Shown: positions 24,925 to 34,528, counted from the stretch's first letter. The stretch: 59,128 bases of DNA from Leisingera methylohalidivorans DSM 14336 (GCF_000511355.1 NC_023136.1:226268-285395); one strand, 5' to 3'. The notes: generated from the sequence alone by a model not told the origin. Made by a program: numbers and translations.

Positions 24925-27648
24925 TCAATCAAACGCGTAAGTGAACTCCCCGCCGGTGACCCCGATGGCGACTTTCTGCACTTCCTTGCCCTCCATCAGG
25001 CGGCGCAGGAATTCGTTTGAGATATCCGGCAGCATGGTGTTGGTGACGATGGCGTCGATCATCCGGCCGCCGCTGTCCAGCTCCTGGCAGCGGTTGACGA
25101 TTTCCTCGACCACGGCGTCCGAATACTCGAACGGCACCCCATGGGTTTCCTGCACCCGCTTCTGGATCCGGCCCAGCTGCAGCTTGGTGATCTCCCCGAT
25201 CATCTCCGGGCTGAGCGGATAATAGGGGATCGCTACCAGACGCCCCAGCAGCGCCGGCGGGAACACTTTGACCAGCGGGTCGCGCAGCGCTTTCGCCATG
25301 CCTTCCGGCTCCGGCATCAGGTCCGGGTCGGAACACAGATCCATGATCGTCTCGGTGCCGACATTCGACGTCAGCAGGATCAGCGTGTTCTTAAAGTCGA
25401 TGATGCGGCCCTCGCCGTCTTCCATCACCCCCTTGTCGAACACCTGGAAAAAGATCTCATGCACATCCGGATGCGCCTTCTCAACCTCATCCAGCAGCAC
25501 CACCGAGTAGGGCTTGCGCCGCACTGCTTCTGTCAGCACCCCGCCCTCGCCATAACCGACATAGCCCGGAGGCGCGCCTTTCAGCGAGCTGACGGTATGG
25601 GCCTCCTGGTATTCCGACATGTTGATGGTGATGACGTTCTGCTCGCCGCCATACAGCACCTCGGCCAGCGCCAGCGCGGTCTCGGTCTTGCCCACGCCCG
25701 AGGTCCCGGCCAGCATGAACACCCCGATCGGCTTGTTCGGATTGTCCAGCCCGGCGCGGCTGGTCTGAATCCGCTTGGCGATCATCTTCATCGCGTGGTC
25801 CTGTCCGATCACCCGTTGCGCCAGGCGTTCCTCCAGATTCAGAATGGTCTCGATCTCATCCTTGACCATGCGGCCCACCGGAATGCCGGTCCAGTCGCCC
25901 ACCACGCTCGCCACGGCCTGATGATCCACAATCGGCAGGATCAGCGCAGAGTCGCCCTGCAGCGCTTCCAGTTCGGCATTCTTGTCCTTCAGCTGCTGCA
26001 TCAGCTCGGCGCGCTCATCCTCCGCAAGCGGGCTTCCGGCAGCGCCCTCCGCACCGTCATCCCCGGCATCCGGATCAGCGTCCACGGGCGCGGCTCCCTC
26101 CCGGAGCTTGGCGCGCAGGTCCAGAATGCCCTCGACAACCGCCTTTTCCTTGTCCCAGCGTTCGGTCAGCCCGGCCAGCCTTTCCTCTTCAACTGCTTTG
26201 GCGGCCTCCACCGCCTCGCGCCGGTCAGCAACCTCGTAACCCGCCGTTTCATCGCGGCCGATGATCTCCAGTTCGGTGGTCAGCGCCTCAATCCGGCGCT
26301 GGCTGTCATCCACTTCGGCCGGCACCGCGTGCTGGCTGACCGCCACGCGGGCACAGGCCGTATCCAGCAGGCTCACCGATTTGTCCGGCAGCTGCCGCGC
26401 CGGGATGTACCGGGCCGACAGGCTGACAGCAGCCTCGATCCCCTCGTCCAGCACCTGCACCCGGTGATGGCCTTCCAGCATCGAAGCGATGCCCCGCATC
26501 ATCAAGATCGCCTTCGGAATGTCCGGCTCGTCGATTTTGACCACCTGAAAGCGCCGGGTCAGCGCCGGATCCTTCTCGATGTATTTCTTATACTCGGCCC
26601 AGGTGGTGGCGCCGATGGTGCGCAGCGTGCCGCGTGCCAGCGCCGGTTTCAGCAGATTGGCCGCATCGCCGGTGCCCGCCGCACCGCCGGCCCCGACCAG
26701 CGTGTGGGTCTCATCGACAAACATCACAATCGGCACCGGGCTGGCCTGCACCTCGTCAATCACCTGGCGCAGGCGGTTTTCAAATTCGCCCTTCATGCTG
26801 GCGCCTGCCTGCAGCAGGCCGACATCCAGCACCAGCAGCCGCACATCATGCAAGGCAGGCGGCACGTCGCCGCGCGCAATCCGCAGGGCAAAGCCCTCGA
26901 CCACAGCGGTCTTGCCGACCCCTGCCTCGCCGGTCAGGATCGGGTTGTTCTGCCTGCGCCGCATCAGGATGTCGACGATCTGGCGGATTTCTTCGTCCCG
27001 CCCGACAATCGGATCAATCTCGCCGTTGCGCGCCTGTTCAGTCAAATCGGTGCAGAACTGCTCCAGCGCCTCGCCCTTGCCCATCGCGCCCGGCGCCATC
27101 GACCCCGAGGCCTCGCCCGGCTCGGCGCCGCCGCCGGTGACGTTGGAGCCATCCTGCGCGCCCAGCCGTTCCTCGGGCGAGCCATCGGTGGCATCATGGA
27201 AGTTGTCCGCCAGATCATCGGCGCCGACCTTCGCCAGCTCCGGCGACATGTTCGACAGGATGTTGCGCAGGGCCGGCGTCTTCAGCATCCCCAGCAGCAA
27301 ATGGCCGCTGCGCACCTGACCCGCAGAATACAGCAAGGATCCCCAGACCCAGCCGCGTTCCATCGCATCCATCAGATGATCCGACAGGTCCGAGATCGTC
27401 GAGGCCCCGCGCGGCAGCATATCCAGGGCACGGGTGAGTTCGGTGGCAATCTTTCCGGCATCCAGATCATAATGCTGGATGATCCGGTGAATGTCGCTGT
27501 CCTGCTGCGCCAAAAGCTGGTGCAGCCAATGCACCAGTTCGACATAGGGGTTGCCCCGCATCTTGCAGAACACGGTTGCGCTCTCAACGGCCTGGTATCC
27601 CAGCTTGTTCAGCTTGCCAAACAGCGCCACGCGGCTGATCTCGGTCAT
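24925..27648 (-). CDS. clpV: T6SS sheath-recycling AAA+ ATPase ClpV (TssH)
   Basis: The 907-residue protein has a Clp N-domain (about 1-150) and two AAA+ modules. The first has Walker A GEAGVGKTAVV near 238 and Walker B LLVLDVGLLQAG nearby. The second has AGTSGVGKTETALALAE near 649 and VVLLDEVEKAHPDV. The coiled-coil middle domain lies at about 420-560 and contains an acidic insert (DADPDAGDDGAEGAAG). ClpV pulls contracted TssB/TssC sheath apart for reuse. The next gene downstream is the unknown protein at 23642, 35 bases away. tssG ends 1 base upstream of the start. Confidence 0.96.
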   Translation of the reverse strand: MTEISRVALFGKLNKLGYQAVESATVFCKMRGNPYVELVHWLHQLLAQQDSDIHRIIQHYDLDAGKIATELTRALDMLPRGASTISDLSDHLMDAMERGWVWGSLLYSAGQVRSGHLLLGMLKTPALRNILSNMSPELAKVGADDLADNFHDATDGSPEERLGAQDGSNVTGGGAEPGEASGSMAPGAMGKGEALEQFCTDLTEQARNGEIDPIVGRDEEIRQIVDILMRRRQNNPILTGEAGVGKTAVVEGFALRIARGDVPPALHDVRLLVLDVGLLQAGASMKGEFENRLRQVIDEVQASPVPIVMFVDETHTLVGAGGAAGTGDAANLLKPALARGTLRTIGATTWAEYKKYIEKDPALTRRFQVVKIDEPDIPKAILMMRGIASMLEGHHRVQVLDEGIEAAVSLSARYIPARQLPDKSVSLLDTACARVAVSQHAVPAEVDDSQRRIEALTTELEIIGRDETAGYEVADRREAVEAAKAVEEERLAGLTERWDKEKAVVEGILDLRAKLREGAAPVDADPDAGDDGAEGAAGSPLAEDERAELMQQLKDKNAELEALQGDSALILPIVDHQAVASVVGDWTGIPVGRMVKDEIETILNLEERLAQRVIGQDHAMKMIAKRIQTSRAGLDNPNKPIGVFMLAGTSGVGKTETALALAEVLYGGEQNVITINMSEYQEAHTVSSLKGAPPGYVGYGEGGVLTEAVRRKPYSVVLLDEVEKAHPDVHEIFFQVFDKGVMEDGEGRIIDFKNTLILLTSNVGTETIMDLCSDPDLMPEPEGMAKALRDPLVKVFPPALLGRLVAIPYYPLSPEMIGEITKLQLGRIQKRVQETHGVPFEYSDAVVEEIVNRCQELDSGGRMIDAIVTNTMLPDISNEFLRRLMEGKEVQKVAIGVTGGEFTYAFD

Positions 27649-27649
27649 C

Positions 27650-28705
27650 TTAAATCCCTCCCTCTACTCGCTCTTCAGCCCCGGCGCCAAATCCCGGGTA
27701 CAGGTATAAATCATTCACGTCCGGCTGGTCCGCGTCGGGGTCCGGGCGCGACCGGATCCAGCTGGTATGGCCCAGCCGGGTGGTGCCGCCCAAGGATGCC
27801 CGCGGCACCTCGTCGCCGGCCAGGATCAGGTTCACATCCCAATCCAGAAAATCCCCGGCATAGGAGCGCACAATCGCCCGCAGCCGTTTCAAAGCCTCGC
27901 CGCCCGGCAAAAGCCGCTCATAATCTTCCAGTTTCAGCGGCCCGATGCGGATCCGGAACTTGGCCGAGCGGCTCCAGACCTTGTCGCCGATGCTGGTGGA
28001 CTGGCCCAGCCCGCCATAGCCCAGTTGCCAGCGGTCGTCCGGCTCCAGCTCCAGCCAGCTGCCGACAAATTCCTGCAGATGCACCGGCACCTCGAAAAAC
28101 GCCGACAGGATCGACACCAGCCCCTCGGCATTCTTGGCGCCCTTGGCCAGATGGCCGGCAAAATGCAGCTTGGCGAGATCGGGCATGTCGTCCCGGCCGG
28201 TGAACTTGAACCCGTTATAGCCGATCAGCGAGGACACTTTGCGCGCCATCGGATCATCGGCCCGGTCGAAACTGACCGCCGGAGACCCCTGCGTCCAGGC
28301 CCGGTACAGCAGACTCATCAGCCGGTGCGTCAGCATGTCGGCAAAGGCCACCATCGTCGGGTCGCGGTGGTTCCTTTTGCGGTCGCGGGCGTATTCGGTC
28401 AGATGCAGCGGCAGCGGCCCCTGCGGCCCGAACAGGCCGAAAAACCGGTTGGTCAGAACAGCAGGTTTGCCCCCCTCGGCCGGCTTGAATGCGGCAATGG
28501 TCGAGGGCGGGAACGCCAGTTCCGCCTCCTGCCCCAGGCGCAGCTTGTCCTCGCGCGGGCGGCGGCTTTCGCCAAGACGCGGGGCGTCATCGAAATGCGC
28601 TTCCAATACCCGCAGGGCCTGAAAAACATGGTGCTTTTCAGGCGCCATGGCCAACCGGCCATACAGGCTCAGATCGTCCGGCCGAGGCCCTTTTCCGGTC
28701 GCCAT
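27650..28705 (-). CDS. tssG: T6SS baseplate protein TssG
   Basis: The 351-residue protein has the TssG features VFQALRVLEAHF near the start, FPPSTIAAF, the NRFFGLFGPQGPLPLHLTEY motif and RAWTQGSPAVSFDR. TssG joins two TssF copies in each baseplate wedge. The start overlaps the 3' end of tssF by 37 bases, a tight coupling that matches the fixed TssF/TssG ratio. clpV follows after one base. Confidence 0.95.
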   Translation of the reverse strand: MATGKGPRPDDLSLYGRLAMAPEKHHVFQALRVLEAHFDDAPRLGESRRPREDKLRLGQEAELAFPPSTIAAFKPAEGGKPAVLTNRFFGLFGPQGPLPLHLTEYARDRKRNHRDPTMVAFADMLTHRLMSLLYRAWTQGSPAVSFDRADDPMARKVSSLIGYNGFKFTGRDDMPDLAKLHFAGHLAKGAKNAEGLVSILSAFFEVPVHLQEFVGSWLELEPDDRWQLGYGGLGQSTSIGDKVWSRSAKFRIRIGPLKLEDYERLLPGGEALKRLRAIVRSYAGDFLDWDVNLILAGDEVPRASLGGTTRLGHTSWIRSRPDPDADQPDVNDLYLYPGFGAGAEERVEGGI

Positions 28706-30546
28706 CTGGCAATTTCCCCGCGTTTTTCAGTCTTCAGGACTGTCTCCGTGAATGAGTTGATGCTGGCATAGCCGCGGAAGAACCGCTCCAGAACGGCCCC
28801 CAGCACATAGATGTTGCTGCCCTCGAAATAGCTTTCATCAAAGCCCAGGGTGATCTCCAGCCCGCGCACCGCGGTCGACAGGATCTCGTCGCTCATCCGC
28901 CGCACAATGGGCCGGGCGGCCACCGACAGGATCCCCTCCAGCTGCTTCTCCGTCACCCGGTCGCCCAGGGGCGCATAAAGCCCGACCAGCTCGCGCAGCG
29001 CCTCCGCCGACTGGCCCTTGCCGGTTTCGGCAATCGACACGTAGTTCAGGCTGAGGTGCGAAATCAGCCGCCAGGCGGTATCCCCCTGCGCCAGCGTCGG
29101 ATGCGGGCGGGTTGGCGAGACCGGCAGCGTCACTTTGCGCACCGGGCCGCCTTCGGGCAGGTGGAACACATCGTCATTGCCGGTGGCCAGCAGCATCGGC
29201 AGGTCGCGGTTGGTGCACAGCGCGTTGACCGCCAGCTGCTCCAGCCCCGGGGAATAGGGAACCTGCGACCGGTCCACCAGCGTCAGATAGACTTCCGACC
29301 CCAGATAAGAGCTGCGCACCCCGCGCAGGCGCTCCTTTTCCGAGCGCTGCCGCATCCGCCGTTTGACGGTGTAATAAGCCGGGTGGCTTTCGCCCGCAGC
29401 GGTGAAATCACTGGCGGAATAAAACGGGCGGAAGATCACGTCGTCCTCCCCCTCGCCGCTGATCCCGACCACGCTGTTCAGCCCGTAGATCTCAAAATCC
29501 AGACCCGCGGTGCGGTTCGGGATCACATGGTGTTCGGTATCGATCGGCGCAATCCGCACCCGGTCGCAGCGCTTTTCAAACAGGTTCACGGCCGGCACCG
29601 TGTTCAGCTTGAACACATCCGGCACAATGATCGGGGCAATCTCCGGCATCCCCTCCCGCAGCAGGATATACAGATCAACCTCGTTGCCCGCGGATTTCTT
29701 CAGCCCCGCCTGCAGCCCCTGCAGTTCCACAAAACGGAACCGCTCCGGCATCGCAAAATATTCCTGCAGCAGCCTGTAGCCGTCATAGACCCGGCGCGGC
29801 AGCGGCAGCAGCGCCTCCTCCGGGCTGAAACCCTTTTGCACCACTTTGGCGCCGCGCAGCGGCAGCTGCCAATCCGCCCGCCGGTCGGTGGAGCGCGCGA
29901 CGATCCCCTGCACCTGGGTGCACAGCAGCTCCAGCAATGGCCAGCTGTTGCCCGCCTCGCTGGTCAGATACAGGGACAGATCATCCATCCCCAGTTTGCT
30001 GATCGGATCGCCGTCAATCCGCTTGATCCGCAGCCGGATGCCCGCGCGGGCATCATATCCCGCAGCAACCCCCGCCGCGACCAGTTCGCCGCGGCCGTCG
30101 ATATACTGTGCCTCGGTGATCTGGATCGGCCACATCGTCAGATCGGCAGAGGTGCGGAATTCGCACGGCGTCTGTTCGCCCTCGGTCAGCCGCGACCGCA
30201 GGGTCGAGCCCCGCTTCAGCACATAGCCGCTTTTGACCGCCGAATTCGCCACATCCGGCTCAAACGACGCAATCATCATCGACGGCGTCGGCGCCAGGTA
30301 ATGCGGATAGATGATTTCCAGCAGGTTCGACGTGAAATTCGGATACTGCAGCTCCAGCTCCAGCTGGACGCGGGCAGTCAGAAAGGCGGCCCCCTCCAGC
30401 AGCCGTTCCACATAGGGGTCAAGAACCTCAACGCCTTCCATTCCCAGCCGCGCGGCGATCTTGGGATAGGCGGCAGCAAACTCGCCGCCCATGTCGCGCA
30501 GGTAGTTCAGTTCATTTTCGTAATGGGTCAGCAGCCGTGTATCCAT
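28669..30546 (-). CDS. tssF: T6SS baseplate protein TssF
   Basis: The 625-residue protein, usual family length, starts LLTHYENELNYLRDMGGEFA and contains DPYVERLLEGAAFLTARVQL and FTSNLLEIIYPHYLAPTPSM, all strongly conserved in TssF (VasA/ImpG). It builds baseplate wedges with TssE and TssG around VgrG. The start lies one base after the tssE stop (TAAGATG), and the tssG start lies inside its last 37 bases. Confidence 0.96.
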   Translation of the reverse strand: MDTRLLTHYENELNYLRDMGGEFAAAYPKIAARLGMEGVEVLDPYVERLLEGAAFLTARVQLELELQYPNFTSNLLEIIYPHYLAPTPSMMIASFEPDVANSAVKSGYVLKRGSTLRSRLTEGEQTPCEFRTSADLTMWPIQITEAQYIDGRGELVAAGVAAGYDARAGIRLRIKRIDGDPISKLGMDDLSLYLTSEAGNSWPLLELLCTQVQGIVARSTDRRADWQLPLRGAKVVQKGFSPEEALLPLPRRVYDGYRLLQEYFAMPERFRFVELQGLQAGLKKSAGNEVDLYILLREGMPEIAPIIVPDVFKLNTVPAVNLFEKRCDRVRIAPIDTEHHVIPNRTAGLDFEIYGLNSVVGISGEGEDDVIFRPFYSASDFTAAGESHPAYYTVKRRMRQRSEKERLRGVRSSYLGSEVYLTLVDRSQVPYSPGLEQLAVNALCTNRDLPMLLATGNDDVFHLPEGGPVRKVTLPVSPTRPHPTLAQGDTAWRLISHLSLNYVSIAETGKGQSAEALRELVGLYAPLGDRVTEKQLEGILSVAARPIVRRMSDEILSTAVRGLEITLGFDESYFEGSNIYVLGAVLERFFRGYASINSFTETVLKTEKRGEIARWRPEKGLGRTI

Positions 30547-30547
30547 C

Positions 30548-31045
30548 TTACATGGCCCTTTCCATTTCCACTTCGCCGGTGGTCAGATCGACCTTGCTGC
30601 GCAAATACAGCTCCAGCGGCATCGGCTGCGCCCACATATCGGCACGGATTTCCAGCCCCACGGTCATCTCGGTGGCATCAGTGCCATCCTGCAGCTGCAC
30701 ATCCACCGACCCTTCGATGATCCGCGGCTCGTAGGTGGCAATCGCCTGTTTGATCGACTGGCGGATCGCTTCGGCCTTTTCACTGGTCGAGGCTTCGCCC
30801 GCCACCTCGATCAGCCCGTAGTTCAGCACCGAAGCCGAGACCGACGGATATCTCCGCGCATCGAAATGGCTTTCCACATTCTGCGTGTTCAGCAGCCAGG
30901 ACAGATCGCGCTGAATGATGTCCCGCAAGCGCGAAAGATCGATCACCCGGCTCTCGCGGGTTTCCTTCAGATCGCTAGGTGCATTGTCTGTCAGCCGGTC
31001 CAGCAGCGATGGCTGCAGGCGCTCGGCCAGTGTTTTGTCAGCCAT
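30548..31045 (-). CDS. tssE: T6SS baseplate protein TssE (gp25-like)
   Basis: The 165-residue protein is related to phage gp25 lysozyme-fold proteins: LRDIIQRDLSWLLNT in the N-terminal half, YPSVSASVLNYGL, and the C-terminal EPRIIEGSVDVQL. TssE starts sheath polymerisation at the baseplate. It overlaps tagJ by 8 bases at its start and stops one base before tssF. Confidence 0.94.
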   Translation of the reverse strand: MADKTLAERLQPSLLDRLTDNAPSDLKETRESRVIDLSRLRDIIQRDLSWLLNTQNVESHFDARRYPSVSASVLNYGLIEVAGEASTSEKAEAIRQSIKQAIATYEPRIIEGSVDVQLQDGTDATEMTVGLEIRADMWAQPMPLELYLRSKVDLTTGEVEMERAM

Positions 31046-31841
31046 TCTCTACGTCATGCCCATCCATCCGGAGTGTGCGCACATCCATGATGGCAATATC
31101 TTCATCGCCGATCGTCAGCAGCCGCTGGCCGAGGCCGGTATAGGTGTCCGCCCCGGCATCCTCCCACACGGTGGCGCGGGCCAGCATCGACAGCCCGTCG
31201 GCTTTTTCGCTGCCCGGATACCGCGTCGGGATCATCGCCGCCACCGAACCGCCGCCCGCCAGGGTCAGCGTGCCGGCCGTCCAGACCGCATCGCGCAAAT
31301 CGCTCGGCTCCTCGGCCTCGAAAGAAACGATCTGCGCAAACGGCAGCCAGTAGTATTTGCCGTTCACCACCGTTTCCAGCACCGGACCCAGCCGCATATC
31401 GGCATCGGCGATCCAGTCGAATTTCTTGCCGTTGATCTCGCCGGGGCTGGCCGGGGCCGCATCAAACGCCTTCGCGCGCAGCTCGGCGGCTTCCTTGGGA
31501 TTGCCCTGCGCCAGCAGTTTCTGCGCTTCAATCAGATGCGCCAGCCATTGCTCCGGCTCGCCCAGGATCAGCGGCGCCTTTTCACCGGCAAAAACCTTCT
31601 CGCGGTAAACTTCGCAGATGATCGCCTCGCGGTAGGCCTGCGCCATCACCGTGGCGCCTTCATCCAGACCCGCCGCCGCCTTCAGCTGGGCAATCGCCCG
31701 GTTCCAGTCGCCCAGCACACACAGCAGCTGAAACAGGAAAACCCGCAGCTTGGCATTGCTCGCATCACCCCGGATCTTTTGCTGCAGCGCCTCCAGCGCC
31801 GCCCTGGGATCACCAGCTTTCAAATGCTCTTCGGGTGTCAT
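31038..31841 (-). CDS. tagJ: T6SS accessory protein TagJ (ImpE)
   Basis: The 267-residue protein has the ImpE/TagJ N-terminal TPR-like part (HLKAGDPRAALEALQQKI, LRVFLFQLLCVLGDWNRA) and the C-terminal domain (ADADMRLGPVLETVVNGKYY; GTLTLAGGGSVAAMIPTRYP). In other bacteria TagJ binds an N-terminal helix of TssB and affects ClpV action on the sheath. It lies downstream of hcp beyond a strong terminator and overlaps tssE by 8 bases. Confidence 0.93.
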   Translation of the reverse strand: MTPEEHLKAGDPRAALEALQQKIRGDASNAKLRVFLFQLLCVLGDWNRAIAQLKAAAGLDEGATVMAQAYREAIICEVYREKVFAGEKAPLILGEPEQWLAHLIEAQKLLAQGNPKEAAELRAKAFDAAPASPGEINGKKFDWIADADMRLGPVLETVVNGKYYWLPFAQIVSFEAEEPSDLRDAVWTAGTLTLAGGGSVAAMIPTRYPGSEKADGLSMLARATVWEDAGADTYTGLGQRLLTIGDEDIAIMDVRTLRMDGHDVENG

Positions 31842-31885
31842 CGGGATCTACTCCGCAACTAGGGTGGATGCTGCAAATACGCCAG

Positions 31886-31921
31886 AAAAAACAGACCCCG
31901 GGCGCAAATACGCCCGGGGTC
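31886..31921 (-). terminator. Rho-independent terminator after hcp
   Basis: A perfect 11-bp stem (GACCCCGGGCG / CGCCCGGGGTC) with a 6-base loop at 31894-31921 is followed on the minus strand by TCTGTTTTTT (plus-strand A run at 31886-31891). It lies 12 bases after the hcp stop and 45 bases before tagJ, so it should leave hcp and the sheath genes in excess over the baseplate genes. Confidence 0.9.
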
Positions 31922-31932
31922 GGCCAATGGTT

Positions 31933-32433
31933 TTACTCGACCTTGCCGGTCTGAACGTTCCACTTGAAGGTGCCTTCCGTGGTCAGCTTACCGGTTTTCT
32001 GGTTGGTCGATTTGTATTCATGCTCGATCGACGCATAGGCCAGCGACCAGGTTTCTTCCGGGATGCCGTCCTCGCTTGCGGAGATCGAGTAGCTGTCGAC
32101 AACCACGTCTTTCATCTTCCAGACCGAATAGACCAGCAGGCCTGCGCTGGCGCTGTCACCCGAACGGCACCAATGCATGATGATTTCCGGCCGCACCGTG
32201 CCATTGGCCACCGACAGCGCCAGGCCGTTCGATGCCTTGCCCATCTGCGAGGTCAGCTCAATCTTGCCGAAGTTGGAGTTTGCATGCATCCGCTGGGTCG
32301 AGCCCAGATCCGTCATTTCAACGGCACGCTCGACATTCCAGCTTGCGGACTGGATGACAATCCATTTCTTGTGCTGCTCCTCGGTGGCGTCACCCTCGAC
32401 ATCCGAAATTTGCACAAACATGTTAGCAGCCAT
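31933..32433 (-). CDS. hcp: T6SS tube protein Hcp (TssD)
   Basis: The 166-residue protein has the Hcp beta-barrel sequence: MFVQISDVEGDATEEQHKKW, SASWNVERAV, SNFGKIELTSQMGKASNGL and SYSISASEDGIPEETWSLAY. Hexamers stack into the tube that the sheath drives out and also carry small effectors. It is followed by a strong terminator, consistent with high expression. tssC ends 67 bases upstream. Confidence 0.96.
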   Translation of the reverse strand: MAANMFVQISDVEGDATEEQHKKWIVIQSASWNVERAVEMTDLGSTQRMHANSNFGKIELTSQMGKASNGLALSVANGTVRPEIIMHWCRSGDSASAGLLVYSVWKMKDVVVDSYSISASEDGIPEETWSLAYASIEHEYKSTNQKTGKLTTEGTFKWNVQTGKVE

Positions 32434-32500
32434 TTTTCTATCCTTTCAATAACTAAGATCTCTACTGCACTATGATCGTTTGAGGCTGGGGAGTGGAAAA

Positions 32501-33997
32501 TCAGCCTCCCTTTTCCGAGGGCAGTTTGGATACCAGCCGCAGCGAGACAGAAAGCCCCTCAAGCTGGTAATGCGGGCGCAGGAAGAATTTTGAGGTATAA
32601 TACCCCGGGTTGCCCTCGACCTCTTCCACAACCACTTCGGCTGCGGCCAGAGGTTTGCGCGCCTTCTCGTTCTCCGAAGAGATATCCGCGTTGAAATCAA
32701 CATAGTTGTTGATCCAGTCCTGCAGCCAGGACTCCATGTCCTGACGGCTTTTGAACGAGCCGACCTTATCCCGCACCATACACTTGAGATAGTGCGCGAA
32801 CCGGCATGTGGCGAACAGATACGGCAGCCGCGCGCCCAGATTGGCGTTGGCGGTGGCGTCCGGATCGTCATATTCGGCCGGCTTGTGCAGCGATTGCGCC
32901 CCCATGAAGGTGGCCACATCGGTGTTCTTGCGGTGGATCAGCGGCATCATGCCGTTCTTCGCCAGTTCCGCCTCGCGCCGGTCGTCGATGGCAATCTCGG
33001 TCGGGCATTTCTGATCGACGCCGCCATCAGTGGTCGGGAAAGTATGCGAGGGCAGGTTCTCCAGCGTGCCGCCGCTTTCCACGCCGCGGATCCGCGAGCA
33101 CCAGCCGTACATCTTGAACGAGCGGGTGATGTTCACCGCCATGCCATAGGCCGCGTTGACCCAGCCGTATTTCTCGCTAGTGGCGCCTGCGGTGTCTTCC
33201 TCGAAGGCAAACTCGTCCACCGGATCGGTCTTCGAGCCATAGGGCAGACGGCCCAGGAACCGCGGCATCGCCAGGCCGACGTATTTTGCATCCTCGCTGT
33301 CGCGCAAGGACCGCCAGGCGGCATATTCCGGGGTCTGGAAAATCTTGGTCAGGTCGCGCGGGTTCGACAGTTCCGCCCAGCTGTCCATCTGGAACAGGGT
33401 CGGTTTGGCGCCGGTGATCAGCGGCGCATGCGCGGCCGCGGCGATCTTGGACATTTCGCCCAGCAGTTCGATGTCCGGCGGCGAGTGGTCAAAATGGTAA
33501 TCCGCCACCAGCGAGCCGTAGGGCTCGCCGCCCAGCTGGCTGAATTCCTCGGTGTAGATCTTCTTGAACAGCGGCGACTGGTCCCAGGCGGTGCCCTTGA
33601 ATTTCTTCAGGGTCTTGGACATCTCCTTCTTGGTGATCGGCATCACCCGGATTTTCAGCTGCTCGTCGGTCTCGGTGTTGTTGACCAGATAATGCAGACC
33701 GCGCCAGGCGCTTTCCAGCTGCTGGAAATCCTCGTTGTGGAGGATCAAATTGACCTGCTCAGTCAGCTTCGCATCGATCGCCGACACAATGCTCTCGATC
33801 GAACGCAGCGCATCGTCGGACACCAGCGCGGTGTTTGCCAGCGCCTGCTCGGCCAGGGTTTTGACGGCGCTTTCAACCGCCGTCTTGGCCTGGTCCGACT
33901 TGGGGCGGAATTCCTTTTGCAGCAGGCTCGCGAATTCGGCCGAGCCAAAGGCGGTTTCACCGGCAGCGGCTTCCGCCTGGAGTTCTTCTTCAGCCAT
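32501..33997 (-). CDS. tssC: T6SS sheath large subunit TssC
   Basis: The 498-residue protein is a complete canonical TssC (VipB): an N-terminal helix with EFASLLQKEFRPKSDQ, the core LESAWRGLHYLVNNTETDEQ, YGSLVADYHFDHSPPDIELL, GLAMPRFLGRLPYGSKTDPV, and the C-terminal domain ending YFTSK-like, HYQLEGLSVSLRLVSKLPSE. With TssB it forms the contractile sheath and is the target of ClpV. It is the intact counterpart of the truncated TssC-like part of the giant protein at 17761-22725. tssB ends 15 bases upstream. Confidence 0.97.
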   Translation of the reverse strand: MAEEELQAEAAAGETAFGSAEFASLLQKEFRPKSDQAKTAVESAVKTLAEQALANTALVSDDALRSIESIVSAIDAKLTEQVNLILHNEDFQQLESAWRGLHYLVNNTETDEQLKIRVMPITKKEMSKTLKKFKGTAWDQSPLFKKIYTEEFSQLGGEPYGSLVADYHFDHSPPDIELLGEMSKIAAAAHAPLITGAKPTLFQMDSWAELSNPRDLTKIFQTPEYAAWRSLRDSEDAKYVGLAMPRFLGRLPYGSKTDPVDEFAFEEDTAGATSEKYGWVNAAYGMAVNITRSFKMYGWCSRIRGVESGGTLENLPSHTFPTTDGGVDQKCPTEIAIDDRREAELAKNGMMPLIHRKNTDVATFMGAQSLHKPAEYDDPDATANANLGARLPYLFATCRFAHYLKCMVRDKVGSFKSRQDMESWLQDWINNYVDFNADISSENEKARKPLAAAEVVVEEVEGNPGYYTSKFFLRPHYQLEGLSVSLRLVSKLPSEKGG

Positions 33998-34012
33998 CTT
34001 CGTCCTCCCCTC

Positions 34013-34528
34013 TTATTCTTCGCTCTCGGCGTCGCCGCCGGGTTTCGGCTGCGCTGCCAAGGTCTTCAGCAGGCTCGGGTCCTGGATGATCTTCGAGATC
34101 AGATCCTCGGCGCCGGTCTTGCCATCCATATAGGTCATCAGATTTGACAGCTGGGTGCGCGCCTCCAGCAGTTCGCGCAGCGGCTCCACCTTGGCGGCAA
34201 TTGCGGCAGGCTTGAAATCGTCCATGCTCTCAAAGGTGATATCGACCGCCAGATTGCCTTCGCCGGTCAGCGTGTTGGGCACGGTGAAGGCAGCGCGCGG
34301 CGCCATCGACTTCATCCGGTCATCGAAGTTGTCAACGTCGATTTCCAGGAACTTGCGGTCCGCAACCGCGGGCTGCTCCACTTCGGATTTGCCCACCAGG
34401 TCGCTCAGCACGCCCATCACAAACGGCAGCTGCACCTTCTTCTCGGCGCCGTACAGCTCCACGTCATATTCGATCTGGACCCTTGGTGCCCGGTTGCGGG
34501 CAATGAATTTCTGTGAACTTCCGGCCAT
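34013..34528 (-). CDS. tssB: T6SS sheath small subunit TssB
   Basis: The 171-residue protein has canonical TssB (VipA) sequence: KFIARNRAPRVQIEYDVELY at the start, LPFVMGVLSDLVG, the IDVDNFDDRMKSMAPR block and LLEARTQLSNLMTYMDGKTG. It pairs with TssC. Its 5' 450 bases are nearly duplicated at the start of the giant fusion gene (22265-22725). It lies 78 bases after tssA and 15 bases before tssC. Confidence 0.96.
   Translation of the reverse strand: MAGSSQKFIARNRAPRVQIEYDVELYGAEKKVQLPFVMGVLSDLVGKSEVEQPAVADRKFLEIDVDNFDDRMKSMAPRAAFTVPNTLTGEGNLAVDITFESMDDFKPAAIAAKVEPLRELLEARTQLSNLMTYMDGKTGAEDLISKIIQDPSLLKTLAAQPKPGGDAESEE
34080..34528 (-). repeat. Copy 2 of a tssB-derived direct repeat
   Basis: This is the 5' part of the free tssB, nearly the same as bases 22265-22725 in the giant fusion gene and in the same orientation, about 11.8 kb away. 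Recombination between the copies would delete hcp through the sodium channel gene. Confidence 0.8.

Noticed and set aside
25141..28203. 1020-codon plus-strand frame across clpV and tssG
   Set aside because: Antisense shadow of two clear T6SS genes, rich in Arg, His and Gln.
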